A stretch of 64,000 nt of DNA from Aequorivita xiaoshiensis (GCF_022008395.1 NZ_JAIRBB010000001.1:372001-436000), one strand, 5' to 3'. Counted from the first letter of the stretch, positions 1 through 8,763 are shown. Made by a program: numbers and translations. The notes: generated by a model from the sequence alone, not told the origin.

Positions 1-16
1 TGTTAGTTCTGTCATT

Positions 17-463
17 TTATTTACTCTGTCTGCATGTTCTTCCCGCTGCTTTGAGTTCCATAGGAGTCATAATCACTACAGTTGATACTAAGACAATTTG
101 CGCACCTTTTTGTCCTATTCTAAAAGCATCCTATTGAAATAGCAATACTCCTCATTTGGCGGAATAGTATGGCTGATAATAGGTGAAAACATTTTTTGGC
201 GTTTACCCGCTTCCACTAACTCCCGCTGTAGCGATAATTCCACTAAAATCTCCCTGATTAAGAGCGTAATTTATCAACTTTTCAATATCATCTTTTTTAG
301 TAATATTACAAGCTGTCACAACCGTATCATAACCTTCTTTTGTTAGGATCTATACTGCTTTATCAATAGCAGCATTGGAATAACCGGTAGTTACTAATTT
401 ATGGCCTTTCTATGCTTTGGAATAAGCAGTTCCAATTCCTCCTGTTTCACCAGGAATTACCAT
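17..463 (-). pseudogene. decayed short-chain dehydrogenase/reductase (SDR) remnant
   Basis: Reading the minus strand from the ATG at 463 gives one continuous frame of 149 codons with five internal stops (for example at 410-412, 350-352 and 203-205). The readable parts look like a classical SDR: a glycine-rich nucleotide-binding turn (GETGGIG) near codon 5, an acidic stretch like the CDV/N region near codon 52, an IIATAGVSG segment at the position of the NNAG motif, and a late IVLVSTV stretch resembling the catalytic-serine strand. It is shorter than the usual ~240 residues, so it is also truncated. It lies just downstream of the antiporter fragment on the same strand. The SDR assignment is by motif and is fairly confident; the exact subfamily cannot be told. 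Confidence 0.6.
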
Positions 464-488
464 TGTTTTTTTCTTATTTTTAGTTTAG

Positions 489-809
489 TCAATTAGATAG
501 TAAAGGATGAGTAGCAAACATAGTTGCGGTAAGCAGCCTCGAATTTACATCGAAACCTAAAAAGTAATGACATACTGGAATGCCAAGGGCAGGTGGAATT
601 GAAAACGTGAGAAATCCAAAAATTATACTTTTATTCTTGGTGGCTTTAAACTCGTTTAAAACCAATTCCGATCCAGCAATAAAAATGATATATAAAAGCC
701 CAATAGTTGAAAATACATATACAAACAGACTATATTCTAATAAATTTAAACCTTCAAGGCCAATAATAATTCCTAATACAATCAAGCCCATAATTCCAGG
801 GACTCTGAT
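489..809 (-). pseudogene. cation:proton antiporter (CPA2/KefB-like) N-terminal fragment
   Basis: About 106 codons encode hydrophobic segments typical of the start of CPA2 sodium/proton antiporters: VPGIMGLIVLGIIIG near the N-end, a GLLYIIFIAGSEL helix, then a second membrane helix and an ATMFATHPLL stretch. Intact family members are several hundred residues and continue through about ten further helices, but here the frame ends eight residues after the ATMFA segment. A stop codon also lies at 810-812, immediately upstream of the recognisable sequence. Both ends are therefore broken. Together with the SDR remnant next to it this marks a tract of gene decay at the window edge. Confidence 0.65.
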
Positions 810-1007
810 TCAGTTTAATACAACAGAAGCTTATAAAATAATAAATATACTTTGTGCATGGCAATTGTGTTACTATTCAACATTGTTATAAAGTTACATT
901 TAAATTAACTACTAACTTATTGTCTCATTGAATTCAAGACCCTAACAATAAAAGGCATAAATTTGCAATCTACAAGTACTTGTAAGAATTTGAAATATAC
1001 AATTGAC

Positions 1008-2114
1008 ATGCTTGATTTTTTTGAGTCGAATAAAATCGAATTGATTTACGCCGTTATAGTTATTATAGGTGTTTTTATTTTGCGCTTTTTAACTGGGGTT
1101 CTTCACAAACGAGTAGTTCTCGCTGAAGAAAAGAGATTTCCAGGGATGAAGTCTAATGCTATTACCTTAATTAAAAGAATTTTAAATTCACTTTGGTTGG
1201 TATTGGGTCTAATGGCCCTTATATTTTTGTTTTTTGCTGAGGCTTATAAAAAGCTTCAAGACGATTTTAAAATAATAATTTATTTAGGAATTGTAGCAGT
1301 TATCACTATAGTAGCAGCTTCGTCTGTAAACCTATGGTTTAGAAGAGCAATAGAGCGAAAAACTGTTGAAAATGAAGATCCTACTGCTTTTAAATTTCTT
1401 CGTTACGTTGTAGTTTTCACTGTTTATACACTTGGGTTATTAATCGCTCTATTGGCATTTCCTTCTTTAAAAGGTGTGGCACAAACAGCATTGGGAGGCG
1501 CAGGAGTTATTGCTTTAATTGCGGGTGTTGCTTCGCAAGAAGCTTTGGCAAATCTTGTAGGAGGAGTTTTTATTATATCGTTTAAACCCTTCAGAATTGG
1601 CGATATAATTAAGGTTACCGATACTATGGTAGGTACCGTTACCGATATAACATTGAGACACACTATACTTCGGAACTTTGAAAATAAAATGATAGTAATC
1701 CCCAACGCAATTATTAATAAAGAAAAAATTGTTAATTACGATATCGGTGATATTAAAATCTGTGAACGTATAGAGTTTGAAATATCTTATGAAAGCGACC
1801 TAGATCTAGCTAAGAAGATTATGCAAGAGGTATGCGAATCACATCCATTAATTCTAGACAACAGGTCGGAAATCGATGTTTTAGATGGAAAACCTATTGT
1901 ACGTACTGCATTAGTTTCTATTAACGCTTCAACCTTGTCTGTTCGTGCTTGGTGCTGGGCTAGAAATTATAGTGACTCCTTTAATTTAAGATGCGACATT
2001 TTAGAACAAGTAAAAAAACGTTTCGATGTTGAAGGTATAGACCTAGCCTATCCGCATACCACCGTTGTCTTTAAAGATGAAGAATTGTTTAAAAACAAAA
2101 AGCCGGAGGGCTAA
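1008..2114 (+). CDS. MscS-family mechanosensitive ion channel
   Basis: A 368-residue inner-membrane channel of the small-conductance mechanosensitive (MscS) family, which opens on membrane tension and releases solutes on osmotic downshock. Residues ~10-170 hold four to five hydrophobic helices. The pore helix region is rich in Gly and Ala (GGAGVIALIAGVASQEALANL, split here around residues 160-185) and is followed directly by the beta domain beginning FRIGDIIKV, as in MscS. The C-terminal half is the soluble cytoplasmic cage. The frame stays open upstream to a TTG at 963, but the ATG at 1008 (MLDFFESNKIEL) gives the normal short hydrophilic N-end before the first helix and is preferred. It may be cotranscribed with the exporter gene 53 bp downstream. 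Confidence 0.9.
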   Translation: MLDFFESNKIELIYAVIVIIGVFILRFLTGVLHKRVVLAEEKRFPGMKSNAITLIKRILNSLWLVLGLMALIFLFFAEAYKKLQDDFKIIIYLGIVAVITIVAASSVNLWFRRAIERKTVENEDPTAFKFLRYVVVFTVYTLGLLIALLAFPSLKGVAQTALGGAGVIALIAGVASQEALANLVGGVFIISFKPFRIGDIIKVTDTMVGTVTDITLRHTILRNFENKMIVIPNAIINKEKIVNYDIGDIKICERIEFEISYESDLDLAKKIMQEVCESHPLILDNRSEIDVLDGKPIVRTALVSINASTLSVRAWCWARNYSDSFNLRCDILEQVKKRFDVEGIDLAYPHTTVVFKDEELFKNKKPEG

Positions 2115-2167
2115 TACTTCAATTTTCATATTTCTAAAACTTAATTGTAAATTTCATTTTACCTGTA

Positions 2168-3109
2168 ATGGAAAAAATTCACAATGAATCAAAGACTATT
2201 GTAAAAGTTGCTTTTATAATTATTATGGTGCTATGTATTTCAGGATATGTAAGCAGTCCATTAGCTTTAGTAGGTGGATTTCTATTCTCTTACTTTCTAG
2301 GGCATCCTTTTTTAACATTAAATAGTAAAGCAGTTAACTGGCTTTTAAAAGTTGCCGTTGTCGGTTTAGGTTTTGGAATGAACCTTAAGGAAACTTTAGC
2401 TGCCGGAAAGGACGGTTTTTTATTGACTGTTTTCTCTATCATTGCCACTTTATTTGTCGGCTATTTAGTGGGAAAACTCTTAAAAATGAATCGAAAAACT
2501 AGTCACTTAATTAGTTCAGGTACGGCAATATGTGGTGGAAGTGCAATTGCTGCGGTTTCACCTGTAATAAATGCTTCAGAAAAAGACATCTCTATTTCAT
2601 TGGGAGTGATTTTCTTATTAAACTCTATTGCTTTAATCGTTTTCCCACCTTTAGGTCATTTGCTTGGTCTTAGCCAGCATCAATTCGGACTTTGGTGCGC
2701 TATTGCTATACACGATACAAGCTCTGTTGTAGGGGCTGCATATGCTTTTGGGGATGAAGCCTTAAAAGTGGCTACAACAGTAAAACTTGCTAGAGCCCTT
2801 TGGATTATTCCGCTTGCATTAATATCGGTTTATTTATTCAAAGGAAAAGGGAAGAGCGTGAAAATTCCTTATTTTATATTCTTATTTGTCTTGGCTATTA
2901 TCTTGAATAGTTATTTACCAATACCGGAAACAATCACTACTAGTATCACAGGTATTTCAAAATCACTATTAGTACTTACCTTGTTCTTAATTGGGGCCGG
3001 ACTTTCTATAGATAAAATCAAGTCTGCTGGATGGAAGCCCATGATACTCGGCTTTAGTCTATGGGTTTTTATTTCGGTTAGTGCTATAGTAGCCATCCTG
3101 AGTTTGTAA
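2168..3109 (+). CDS. YeiH-family putative sulfate/anion exporter (UPF0324)
   Basis: A 313-residue polytopic membrane protein of the YeiH / Cons_hypoth698 family, annotated elsewhere as a putative sulfate exporter. Visible signs are about ten hydrophobic helices covering nearly all of the chain and the family signature GTAICGGSAIAAVSPVI around residue 118, followed by an HDTSSVVGAAYAFG stretch near residue 185. The true substrate of the family is poorly established. It follows the MscS gene by 53 bp on the same strand and converges on the transhydrogenase operon, from which it is separated by a hairpin at 3141-3179. Confidence 0.85.
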   Translation: MEKIHNESKTIVKVAFIIIMVLCISGYVSSPLALVGGFLFSYFLGHPFLTLNSKAVNWLLKVAVVGLGFGMNLKETLAAGKDGFLLTVFSIIATLFVGYLVGKLLKMNRKTSHLISSGTAICGGSAIAAVSPVINASEKDISISLGVIFLLNSIALIVFPPLGHLLGLSQHQFGLWCAIAIHDTSSVVGAAYAFGDEALKVATTVKLARALWIIPLALISVYLFKGKGKSVKIPYFIFLFVLAIILNSYLPIPETITTSITGISKSLLVLTLFLIGAGLSIDKIKSAGWKPMILGFSLWVFISVSAIVAILSL

Positions 3110-3140
3110 CCTCAACATCAAAAATTTTTATAAAAAGACT

Positions 3141-3179
3141 CTGCGTCTTTCCAATTATTTAAATCGCAAAGACGCAGAA
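3141..3179. terminator. 11-bp hairpin between convergent genes (possible dispersed repeat)
   Basis: TCTGCGTCTTT (3141-3151) pairs perfectly with AAAGACGCAGA (3169-3179) around a 17-nt loop. It sits between the convergent exporter gene and pntB, so it can serve as a terminator. The wording (CTGCGTCTTT...TTTAAATCGCAAAGACGCAG) resembles short 'ctgcgtctctgcg' inverted sequences I recall from Bacteroidota intergenic regions, so it may instead be one copy of a dispersed repeat. There is no long T-tract on either side. Confidence 0.5.
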
Positions 3180-3200
3180 AAATTTAAGTAATATATAGTA

Positions 3201-4589
3201 TTAAATTAACTTAAGCTGATTTATTATCTCTTGTAGAGAAACCTTCGCATCGCCAAAGAGAATACTACAATTGTCAAGTCCAAATAAATCGTTTTGAACT
3301 CCTGCATAACCTTTTCCCATGCTTCGTTTCATAACCACAACTTGCTTACTTTCATGAGCTCGTATAATTGGCATTCCGTAAACAGGGCTATCTGGATTGT
3401 TTTCGGCAGCTGGGTTTACAACATCGTTAGCTCCAATAACTAAAACCATATCGTATTGCGACATATTTTCGTTACCCTCATCCATCTCTTTTAAACGAGA
3501 ATACTCAACGTTTGCTTCTGCAAGTAAAACATTCATATGCCCTGGCATTCTACCTGCTACCGGGTGAATAATATAATCTACTTCACAATTTCTTTTTTCT
3601 AACATCTGTTGTAGTTGCCCGCAGGTGTGTTGAGCTTGTGCAACAGCCAAACCATAACCCGGAACGATTGCTACTCTTTGAGCAAACGAAAGTGCTAATG
3701 CCGTTTCTGAAACACTTATACCTTTAATTTCCTGCTCTTCTTCTACAGCTCCTCCTTTGCTCTTTTTAAAAGTCCCAGCAAGTACTTTCATTAAAGAACG
3801 GTTCATCGCCTTACACATTAACAAGGTAAGTAAAATACCTGCAGCTCCAACAAAAATACCACCTGCAATCATCACTTTATTACCGTAAACAAATCCGGCG
3901 AAAGCTGTTGCTATACCTGTAATACTATTTAACAGAGATATAACCACAGGCATATCTGCTCCACCAATTGGCAAAACGAAAAGCACACCATAAACCATTG
4001 CAATAACAGCTAAGATGTACATAAACACAGTAAATTCAACAGGGATAAATCCGATAAAATAAAGCCCTGGAAGCAAAAACATTAAAAGTAAAAGAAATCT
4101 TGCTGAAAATATTACCAACTTAGTACGTCTGTCTTTTACTTTACCTGCCAGTTTACGCTCGGCAATAATACTACCCGTAAGAGCTACAGCTCCCGTAATT
4201 AAACCTGAAATAAGAAGAATTTTATTGCCTAATATGGCTGTTGCAGCATCCATTTGATTGGCTTCTACTAAACCTAATAACATTGCACACCCACCCCCAG
4301 TAGCGTTAAACAGCGATACTAATTGCGGCATACCTGTCATTTCAACTTTATCTGAAAGCCTTTTACCTACTACAGTACCAACTGCGATAGCTAAAAATAA
4401 TATTATTAAGTTAGTATAGGGTACCGTTTCAGTTACAGCCGAAATAAATGTGATTACAACGGCTAGGGTCATCCCCGAGGCAGCTATAAGGTTACCGGTT
4501 TTTGCATTTTTAGGAGAACTCATAAATTTTAATCCACCTAAAAAGGAAAGAGTTGCTAATAAATAACCTATTTCAATGATTGCTTGCAT
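3201..4589 (-). CDS. pntB: NAD(P) transhydrogenase subunit beta
   Basis: A 462-residue beta subunit of the proton-translocating nicotinamide nucleotide transhydrogenase, which uses the proton gradient at the inner membrane to make NADPH from NADH. Residues ~1-270 form eight to nine membrane helices (the proton channel, with the other half in PntAB). Residues ~285-462 are the soluble NADP(H)-binding domain III, recognised by VPGYGLAVAQAQH, by VIHPVAGRMPGHMNVLLAEA (residues ~345-365) and by GANDVVNPAA. It is last in the pntAA-pntAB-pntB operon, 67 bp after pntAB. Length and domain order are normal for the family. Confidence 0.96.
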   Translation of the reverse strand: MQAIIEIGYLLATLSFLGGLKFMSSPKNAKTGNLIAASGMTLAVVITFISAVTETVPYTNLIILFLAIAVGTVVGKRLSDKVEMTGMPQLVSLFNATGGGCAMLLGLVEANQMDAATAILGNKILLISGLITGAVALTGSIIAERKLAGKVKDRRTKLVIFSARFLLLLMFLLPGLYFIGFIPVEFTVFMYILAVIAMVYGVLFVLPIGGADMPVVISLLNSITGIATAFAGFVYGNKVMIAGGIFVGAAGILLTLLMCKAMNRSLMKVLAGTFKKSKGGAVEEEQEIKGISVSETALALSFAQRVAIVPGYGLAVAQAQHTCGQLQQMLEKRNCEVDYIIHPVAGRMPGHMNVLLAEANVEYSRLKEMDEGNENMSQYDMVLVIGANDVVNPAAENNPDSPVYGMPIIRAHESKQVVVMKRSMGKGYAGVQNDLFGLDNCSILFGDAKVSLQEIINQLKLI

Positions 4590-4656
4590 TGGTTTTTTTA
4601 ATTTTTGGGAATTAGTTGGAAAGAAATCGGATTTAAAGGAAAAGGGTTTAATCCTT

Positions 4657-4965
4657 CTATTTGCTATTTTCTTTTTTAGGACTAAACATTTTAAGCATAC
4701 GTCCGGTTACAAAGAAGCCTCCAGAAATATTCAATGTTCCAAGAAAGACTGCAATACCTCCTAAAGTAAGATTGAGGTAATCGTCTTCTGGAACTTTTAG
4801 CATAACTATAATAGCTCCTACTAAAATAACACCACTAATAGCATTAGCACCAGACATAAGTGGTGTGTGTAGAATAGCAGGTACGTTTGAAATTACTTCA
4901 ATGCCAATAAAGACACAAAAAATAACAAAATAAATTTCTTGAATGTGTTGGTTGATGAAATCCAT
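4657..4965 (-). CDS. pntAB: NAD(P) transhydrogenase subunit alpha, membrane part
   Basis: A 102-residue protein with three hydrophobic helices, matching the separate C-terminal membrane piece (alpha part 2) of transhydrogenase. The signature is VPAILHTPLMSGANAISG near residues 28-45, then a GGIAVFLGTLNISGGFFVTGRML helix pair near residues 70-92. In Escherichia coli this segment is fused to PntA; here, as in many Bacteroidota and alphaproteobacteria, it is its own gene. It starts three bases after the pntAA stop, so the two are clearly translated from one message. Confidence 0.95.
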   Translation of the reverse strand: MDFINQHIQEIYFVIFCVFIGIEVISNVPAILHTPLMSGANAISGVILVGAIIVMLKVPEDDYLNLTLGGIAVFLGTLNISGGFFVTGRMLKMFSPKKENSK

Positions 4966-4968
4966 AAT

Positions 4969-6102
4969 TTAGACTGGTTGGAATTTATTGATGAAATGTG
5001 GGTGTGTCCATTCTCCATTGTCCATAATTTTAGAACCGGATAACAATGGATCATCTACTGAATTTTCAGCTTTTTGTTTGTATTTTAAGAAAGAGAAAAA
5101 GTTATTGGATAGTAATTTTGAAGCTGCTGTAGGTATATCGGCCGAAAGGTTTGAGTTCCCAATAATTGTCACTCCATTATGTTCAATTGTTTCCTGGTTT
5201 CTAGAAAGTTCACAATTACCTCCTTGCTCTGCTGCGAGATCTATTATTACACTTCCAGGCATCATTGCTTCTACTGAACGAGTTTCAATTAGTAAAGGTG
5301 CTTTCCTCCCAGGAATATTTGCCGTACTGATTACAATATTTGCAGTTCGAATATGATTGTGGATAAGCTCTTTTTGCTTTTTCTGATATTCCTCGCTCTG
5401 TTCAACAGCATAACCTCCAGCACTAGAAGATTCGGTATAACCTTCAACTTCTATAAAAGTTGCACCAAGGCTTCGCACTTCTTCTCCTGCAGATTTGCGG
5501 ACATCAAAAGCTTCTACTACCGCACCCAAACGACGAGCTGTTGCAATAGCTTGTAGTCCTGCAACTCCAGCACCTAAAATTAAAACTTTAGCAGGAGTTA
5601 GTGTTCCCGCTGCTGTAGTAAACATTGGAAAAACTCCATTGTAAATTTCAGAAGATTTTATAACCGCTCTGTAGCCGGCCAATGAAGCCATAGACGAAAG
5701 TACGTCCATAGATTGCGCCAAGGTAGTGCGAGGCAATAAATCTAAACTATAGACGGTTGCTTGGTAATTTTTATAATTATCAAATTTAGTATCGTAAAAT
5801 AATGGATTAAAAATACCGATAAAACAAGTATTTTTCTTTATTTCAACTTCACTAGAAGTATGGTTAATAGATATAATGGTATCCGACTTTTCAAAAATAC
5901 TTTCTCGCTTCGCGCAAGTTGCTCCAGCTTGTTCGTATTCCTCATCTTTAACCTGAAGCGAGTCACCAAGTCCTGACTCAAAAAGAACATTATATTTTAA
6001 CTCTGCCGTTAGGCGTTTTACTTCTTTAGGCAATAAACATACCCGGGTATCATTATGGGTTTTTAAAATACCTATAGTTTTGGCTTGAGTGTTTTCGCTC
6101 AT
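4969..6102 (-). CDS. pntAA: NAD(P) transhydrogenase subunit alpha, NAD-binding part
   Basis: A 377-residue soluble domain I of transhydrogenase that binds NAD(H) on the cytoplasmic face. It belongs to the alanine dehydrogenase/PntA family: an N-terminal domain beginning IGILKTHNDTRVCLLP, then a Rossmann fold with GAGVAGLQAIATARRLGA around residue 170 and an acidic end of beta-2 (AFDVRKSAGEEV). The segment just after EEVRSLGATF carries the mobile-loop region. Together with pntAB and pntB it makes the complete enzyme. The small gene at 6132-6512 ends 29 bp upstream and may head the operon. Confidence 0.95.
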   Translation of the reverse strand: MSENTQAKTIGILKTHNDTRVCLLPKEVKRLTAELKYNVLFESGLGDSLQVKDEEYEQAGATCAKRESIFEKSDTIISINHTSSEVEIKKNTCFIGIFNPLFYDTKFDNYKNYQATVYSLDLLPRTTLAQSMDVLSSMASLAGYRAVIKSSEIYNGVFPMFTTAAGTLTPAKVLILGAGVAGLQAIATARRLGAVVEAFDVRKSAGEEVRSLGATFIEVEGYTESSSAGGYAVEQSEEYQKKQKELIHNHIRTANIVISTANIPGRKAPLLIETRSVEAMMPGSVIIDLAAEQGGNCELSRNQETIEHNGVTIIGNSNLSADIPTAASKLLSNNFFSFLKYKQKAENSVDDPLLSGSKIMDNGEWTHPHFINKFQPV

Positions 6103-6131
6103 ATGTGAATTGAGTTTTCGGTTTTAAAAAA

Positions 6132-6512
6132 TTATTTTAATAAAACGCTAAAATACTCTTCTTTTACTTTTCTATAGTTTGCTAAATGTTGCATATAGTT
6201 TTTTCTAAATTTTTCGTGTTCAGACACAAAAAACATATCACATTCAACATCTTCACACTCAGCAGCTCTAGGTAAACCATCTTGGTACTTTTGAAACTCT
6301 ATTATCTTTAAATTGTTTACTTCTTTTTCTTTTAGGAATTTCTCTAGCACAGCTTGTGACTCTTCCTTGGTTGTAAGTTGGGCTTTTCCTAGATCTACTA
6401 GATTAGTGATTTCTTTCCCAATGTAATTTAAATGATCTAACCAGTTTTCAAGCTCAACATAATTGTTTTTATAAGCTATTGATTCAGGGGAATCGTGATT
6501 GTAAATCTGCAT
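6132..6512 (-). CDS. conserved-looking hypothetical protein, helical
   Basis: A 126-residue soluble protein that I do not recognise. It has no signal peptide or membrane segment. The composition (many Glu, Lys, Leu, Asn) and spacing suggest mostly alpha-helix, with a likely coiled segment at residues ~25-75 (LDHLNYIGKEITNLVDLGKAQ onward). A pair of cysteines in ECEDVEC near residue 87 is the only distinctive motif. It lies 29 bp upstream of pntAA on the same strand, so it is probably cotranscribed, but nothing in the sequence ties it to transhydrogenase function. Confidence 0.6.
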   Translation of the reverse strand: MQIYNHDSPESIAYKNNYVELENWLDHLNYIGKEITNLVDLGKAQLTTKEESQAVLEKFLKEKEVNNLKIIEFQKYQDGLPRAAECEDVECDMFFVSEHEKFRKNYMQHLANYRKVKEEYFSVLLK

Positions 6513-6606
6513 GATACTCTTTTTTTTTAAGTTTATTAGAGCAGTTAATTACAAAAACTCATTTGCAACTAACCACTCTTAAATTATTTAAAGGTCTTGC
6601 CTTTTA

Positions 6607-7023
6607 TTATAACAATACGTCTATATCTATTGGTTTTTCTGCTTGGTTAACACTTGTAATCAGCAGTTCTTTTGAACCATTTGGAAATTTCCAAATAACA
6701 GAATCGCCTTGTGCATAGCCCATTACAGCTGCACCCATTGGAGCTAAAATCGAAATTTTATTTGCTACTATATCACGTTCGGTAGGAATTACCAGTTGAA
6801 ATTGATTTTCCCAAGTAACAGATTTAACTGTAACTACACTGTTAAAGCGAATTACATCATCAGGCATTTCATCGTTATCGCAAATACGAGCTACGGTCAT
6901 TTCTGTGCTCAATTTTTTCAACGATTCTTTTGTGTTTTCGTCCTTATAATAACCGGAAACATTTAATAGACGCTTTAAAAAGACGTATTCTTTTTTTTCT
7001 AATATCAAATTTCCATATTTCAT
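6607..7023 (-). CDS. GreA/GreB-family (Rnk-like) transcription factor
   Basis: A 138-residue protein whose C-terminal ~70 residues match the GreA/GreB C-terminal (FKBP-like) domain: VVTVKSVTWENQFQLVIP, then APMGAAVMGYAQGDSVIWKFPNG, the classic 'SPLGxALLGKxxGDxVxxxxPxG' pattern. The N-terminal part is short, like Rnk, with little room for a full Gre coiled coil, so whether it rescues backtracked RNA polymerase or only binds it is uncertain. The frame is open to a TTG at 7080, but the ATG at 7023 (MKYGNLILEKKEYVFL) gives a natural N-terminus and is chosen. It lies 99 bp downstream of gdh on the same strand. Confidence 0.8.
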   Translation of the reverse strand: MKYGNLILEKKEYVFLKRLLNVSGYYKDENTKESLKKLSTEMTVARICDNDEMPDDVIRFNSVVTVKSVTWENQFQLVIPTERDIVANKISILAPMGAAVMGYAQGDSVIWKFPNGSKELLITSVNQAEKPIDIDVLL

Positions 7024-7122
7024 GGTTCCTTTGTCTGTTTTAAAAAAAGATAGTTCATCACAGTGCTTTATAAAAAACAATATGTGAGGAGGACGAACTA
7101 TCTTTTATTAGTTGGTAAAAGA

Positions 7123-8418
7123 TTATGGAAATATACCTCTAAGTATATAAGCTTTTTCAATACGCTCAATGGCTATACTAAAAGCTGCTGTTCTCATATC
7201 TGTTTTATTTTCTTCTGTGTAATTAACAACTTTCTCAAATGAAGTACGAAGTTTCTTCTCCAGCTTTTCTAGAATCTCATCCATTTGCCAAAGTTCTCCA
7301 TTACGATTTTGAAGCCATTCAAAATAACTTCCTATTACACCTCCTGAATTACATAGAATGTCGGGAATAATAGTTATTCCACGTTCCATTAATATTTTTT
7401 CTCCTTCAACATCTGTAGGACCATTTGCTCCTTCAGCAATTAAAGTTGCTTTTACAGTATGTGCATTATGCTTAGTAATTTGATTTCCTAATGCCGCCGG
7501 AATACAGATATCGCAATCTATACTGAAAAATTCTTTACTATCAAATGGTTCGGCTTCTGGGAAACCTAAGATGCTTCCATTGTTTGAAATACTATAGTTA
7601 AATAAATCTTCAGTAGAAATACCTTCTTTATTTTGGACACTTCCAAAAGCATCTTGTACACCTACCAATTTGGCGCCTTCTATTTCTAGGAAATGTGAAG
7701 CCCAATAGCCCACATTACCAAAGCCTTGAACGATGTACTTTTTTCCTGCTAAACTAATATTATTCTTTTCTGCCCAGAATTTAATTGTTAAGAAAACACC
7801 ATAACCTGTTGCTCGATCACGACCTTCTAAACCACCACTTCCTGTTGGCTTTCCTGTAACAACGTGCTGGTTTTTTGAGCGTTCACTAGTACTTTTAGTA
7901 CTCATATAAGTGTCGGCAATCCACGCCATTGTTTGTGCGTTAGTATTTACATCTGGAGCAGGAATATCGTGCTCAGGTCCTATATTTTCACCTAAAGCAT
8001 AAGTAAACCTACGGGTAATACGCTCTAATTCATTCTTAGAATACTTTGAAGGATCTATTTGAATCCCTCCTTTTGCACCTCCATAAGGCAAACCTGCCAA
8101 CGAAGTTTTCCAAGTCATCCACATCGCTAAGGCACGTGCAGCATCAATATCTACAGTAGGATGGTAACGAAGACCTCCTTTGTATGGCCCAAGTGCATTG
8201 TTATGCTGAACTCGATACCCCGTAAATATTTCCACATCGCCATTATCCATACGTACTGGAAAATTTATAATAATTTCGGTGTTAGTAATACTGAGGATTT
8301 TGCGAACATTTGGATTCAGATTTATAACATCTGCTGCGTGATTGAATTGCTCCAACACATTGTCCAACATCCCTCTTTTTAATGGCTTTGGTTTTTCCAC
8401 TGTTTGTTCGTTTATCAT
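7123..8418 (-). CDS. gdhA: glutamate dehydrogenase (Glu/Leu/Phe/Val dehydrogenase family)
   Basis: A 431-residue cytoplasmic enzyme interconverting glutamate with 2-oxoglutarate and ammonium. The N-terminal catalytic domain shows GPYKGGLRYHP and the active-site lysine motif PYGGAKGGIQIDP near residue 115. The Rossmann domain carries GFGNVGYWASHFLE near residue 233. The C-terminal region has PAALGNQIT and AEGANGPTD, both family hallmarks. Length fits the hexameric ~420-residue class; NAD versus NADP use cannot be decided here. Upstream lie a near-perfect sigma-54 promoter (8621-8636), paired palindromes (8729-8763) and an NtrC-type two-component system, which points to nitrogen-responsive control. 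Confidence 0.96.
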   Translation of the reverse strand: MINEQTVEKPKPLKRGMLDNVLEQFNHAADVINLNPNVRKILSITNTEIIINFPVRMDNGDVEIFTGYRVQHNNALGPYKGGLRYHPTVDIDAARALAMWMTWKTSLAGLPYGGAKGGIQIDPSKYSKNELERITRRFTYALGENIGPEHDIPAPDVNTNAQTMAWIADTYMSTKSTSERSKNQHVVTGKPTGSGGLEGRDRATGYGVFLTIKFWAEKNNISLAGKKYIVQGFGNVGYWASHFLEIEGAKLVGVQDAFGSVQNKEGISTEDLFNYSISNNGSILGFPEAEPFDSKEFFSIDCDICIPAALGNQITKHNAHTVKATLIAEGANGPTDVEGEKILMERGITIIPDILCNSGGVIGSYFEWLQNRNGELWQMDEILEKLEKKLRTSFEKVVNYTEENKTDMRTAAFSIAIERIEKAYILRGIFP

Positions 8419-8620
8419 TTTAAATAATTTTAATTAGCCGCCATCTCTGGCTTCCTTTTTAGTAAAGGCTTCGGTGCGTTTTGCTGAAATTTCTCAAAAT
8501 CGCTACAGATAAACACCAAGCTTGGATTATGCGTAAACACAAAATAAGTAACGTATGAACGTTTGATAACAAAAATTTTTTATGCTTTCTCCTGCTTATA
8601 AATTACTTAGATATTTTATC

Positions 8621-8636
8621 GGCAAGGCGCGTGCCA
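8621..8636 (-). promoter_or_regulatory. sigma-54 (-24/-12) promoter upstream of glutamate dehydrogenase
   Basis: On the minus strand the sequence reads TGGCACGCGCCTTGC (8636 to 8622), an exact match to the sigma-54 consensus TGGCAC-N5-TTGC. It points toward gdh; transcription would start near 8610, leaving a leader of about 190 nt. It is GC-rich inside a very AT-rich 398-bp spacer (8419-8816) that otherwise holds only the palindromes at 8729-8763. No other exact match was noticed in the window. Confidence 0.85.
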
Positions 8637-8728
8637 TCTATTATTTTATAGTCATAAATTTACACAAACATTTGAAAGAACAGGCCTTTAGACAATTTTT
8701 TGCAATAAAAATTTAAGCTATAGTCTGA

Positions 8729-8763
8729 GGAGAAATTTCTCAGGTGGGGAGAAATTCCCCACC
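8729..8763. promoter_or_regulatory. twin palindromes, candidate enhancer (UAS) for the NtrC-type regulator
   Basis: Two adjacent inverted repeats share the core GGAGAAATT at a 19-bp offset (8729-8737 and 8748-8756). The first contains the perfect palindrome GAGAAATTTCTC (8730-8741). The second has arms GGTGGGGA (8743-8750) and TCCCCACC (8756-8763). They lie roughly 95-140 bp upstream of the sigma-54 promoter, the usual position for enhancer sites of NtrC-family activators, and about two helical turns apart. They also lie just past the stop of the regulator gene, so a role as its terminator is possible, but no T-tract follows. Confidence 0.6.

Noticed and set aside
580-891. Plus-strand open frame over the antiporter fragment
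   Set aside because: The opposite strand gives clear antiporter sequence; this frame is its shadow.
7100-7123. Terminator hairpin at the gdh stop codon
   Set aside because: The 8-bp stem (ATCTTTTA/TAAAAGAT) is almost pure A/T and overlaps the stop codon; too weak to call.
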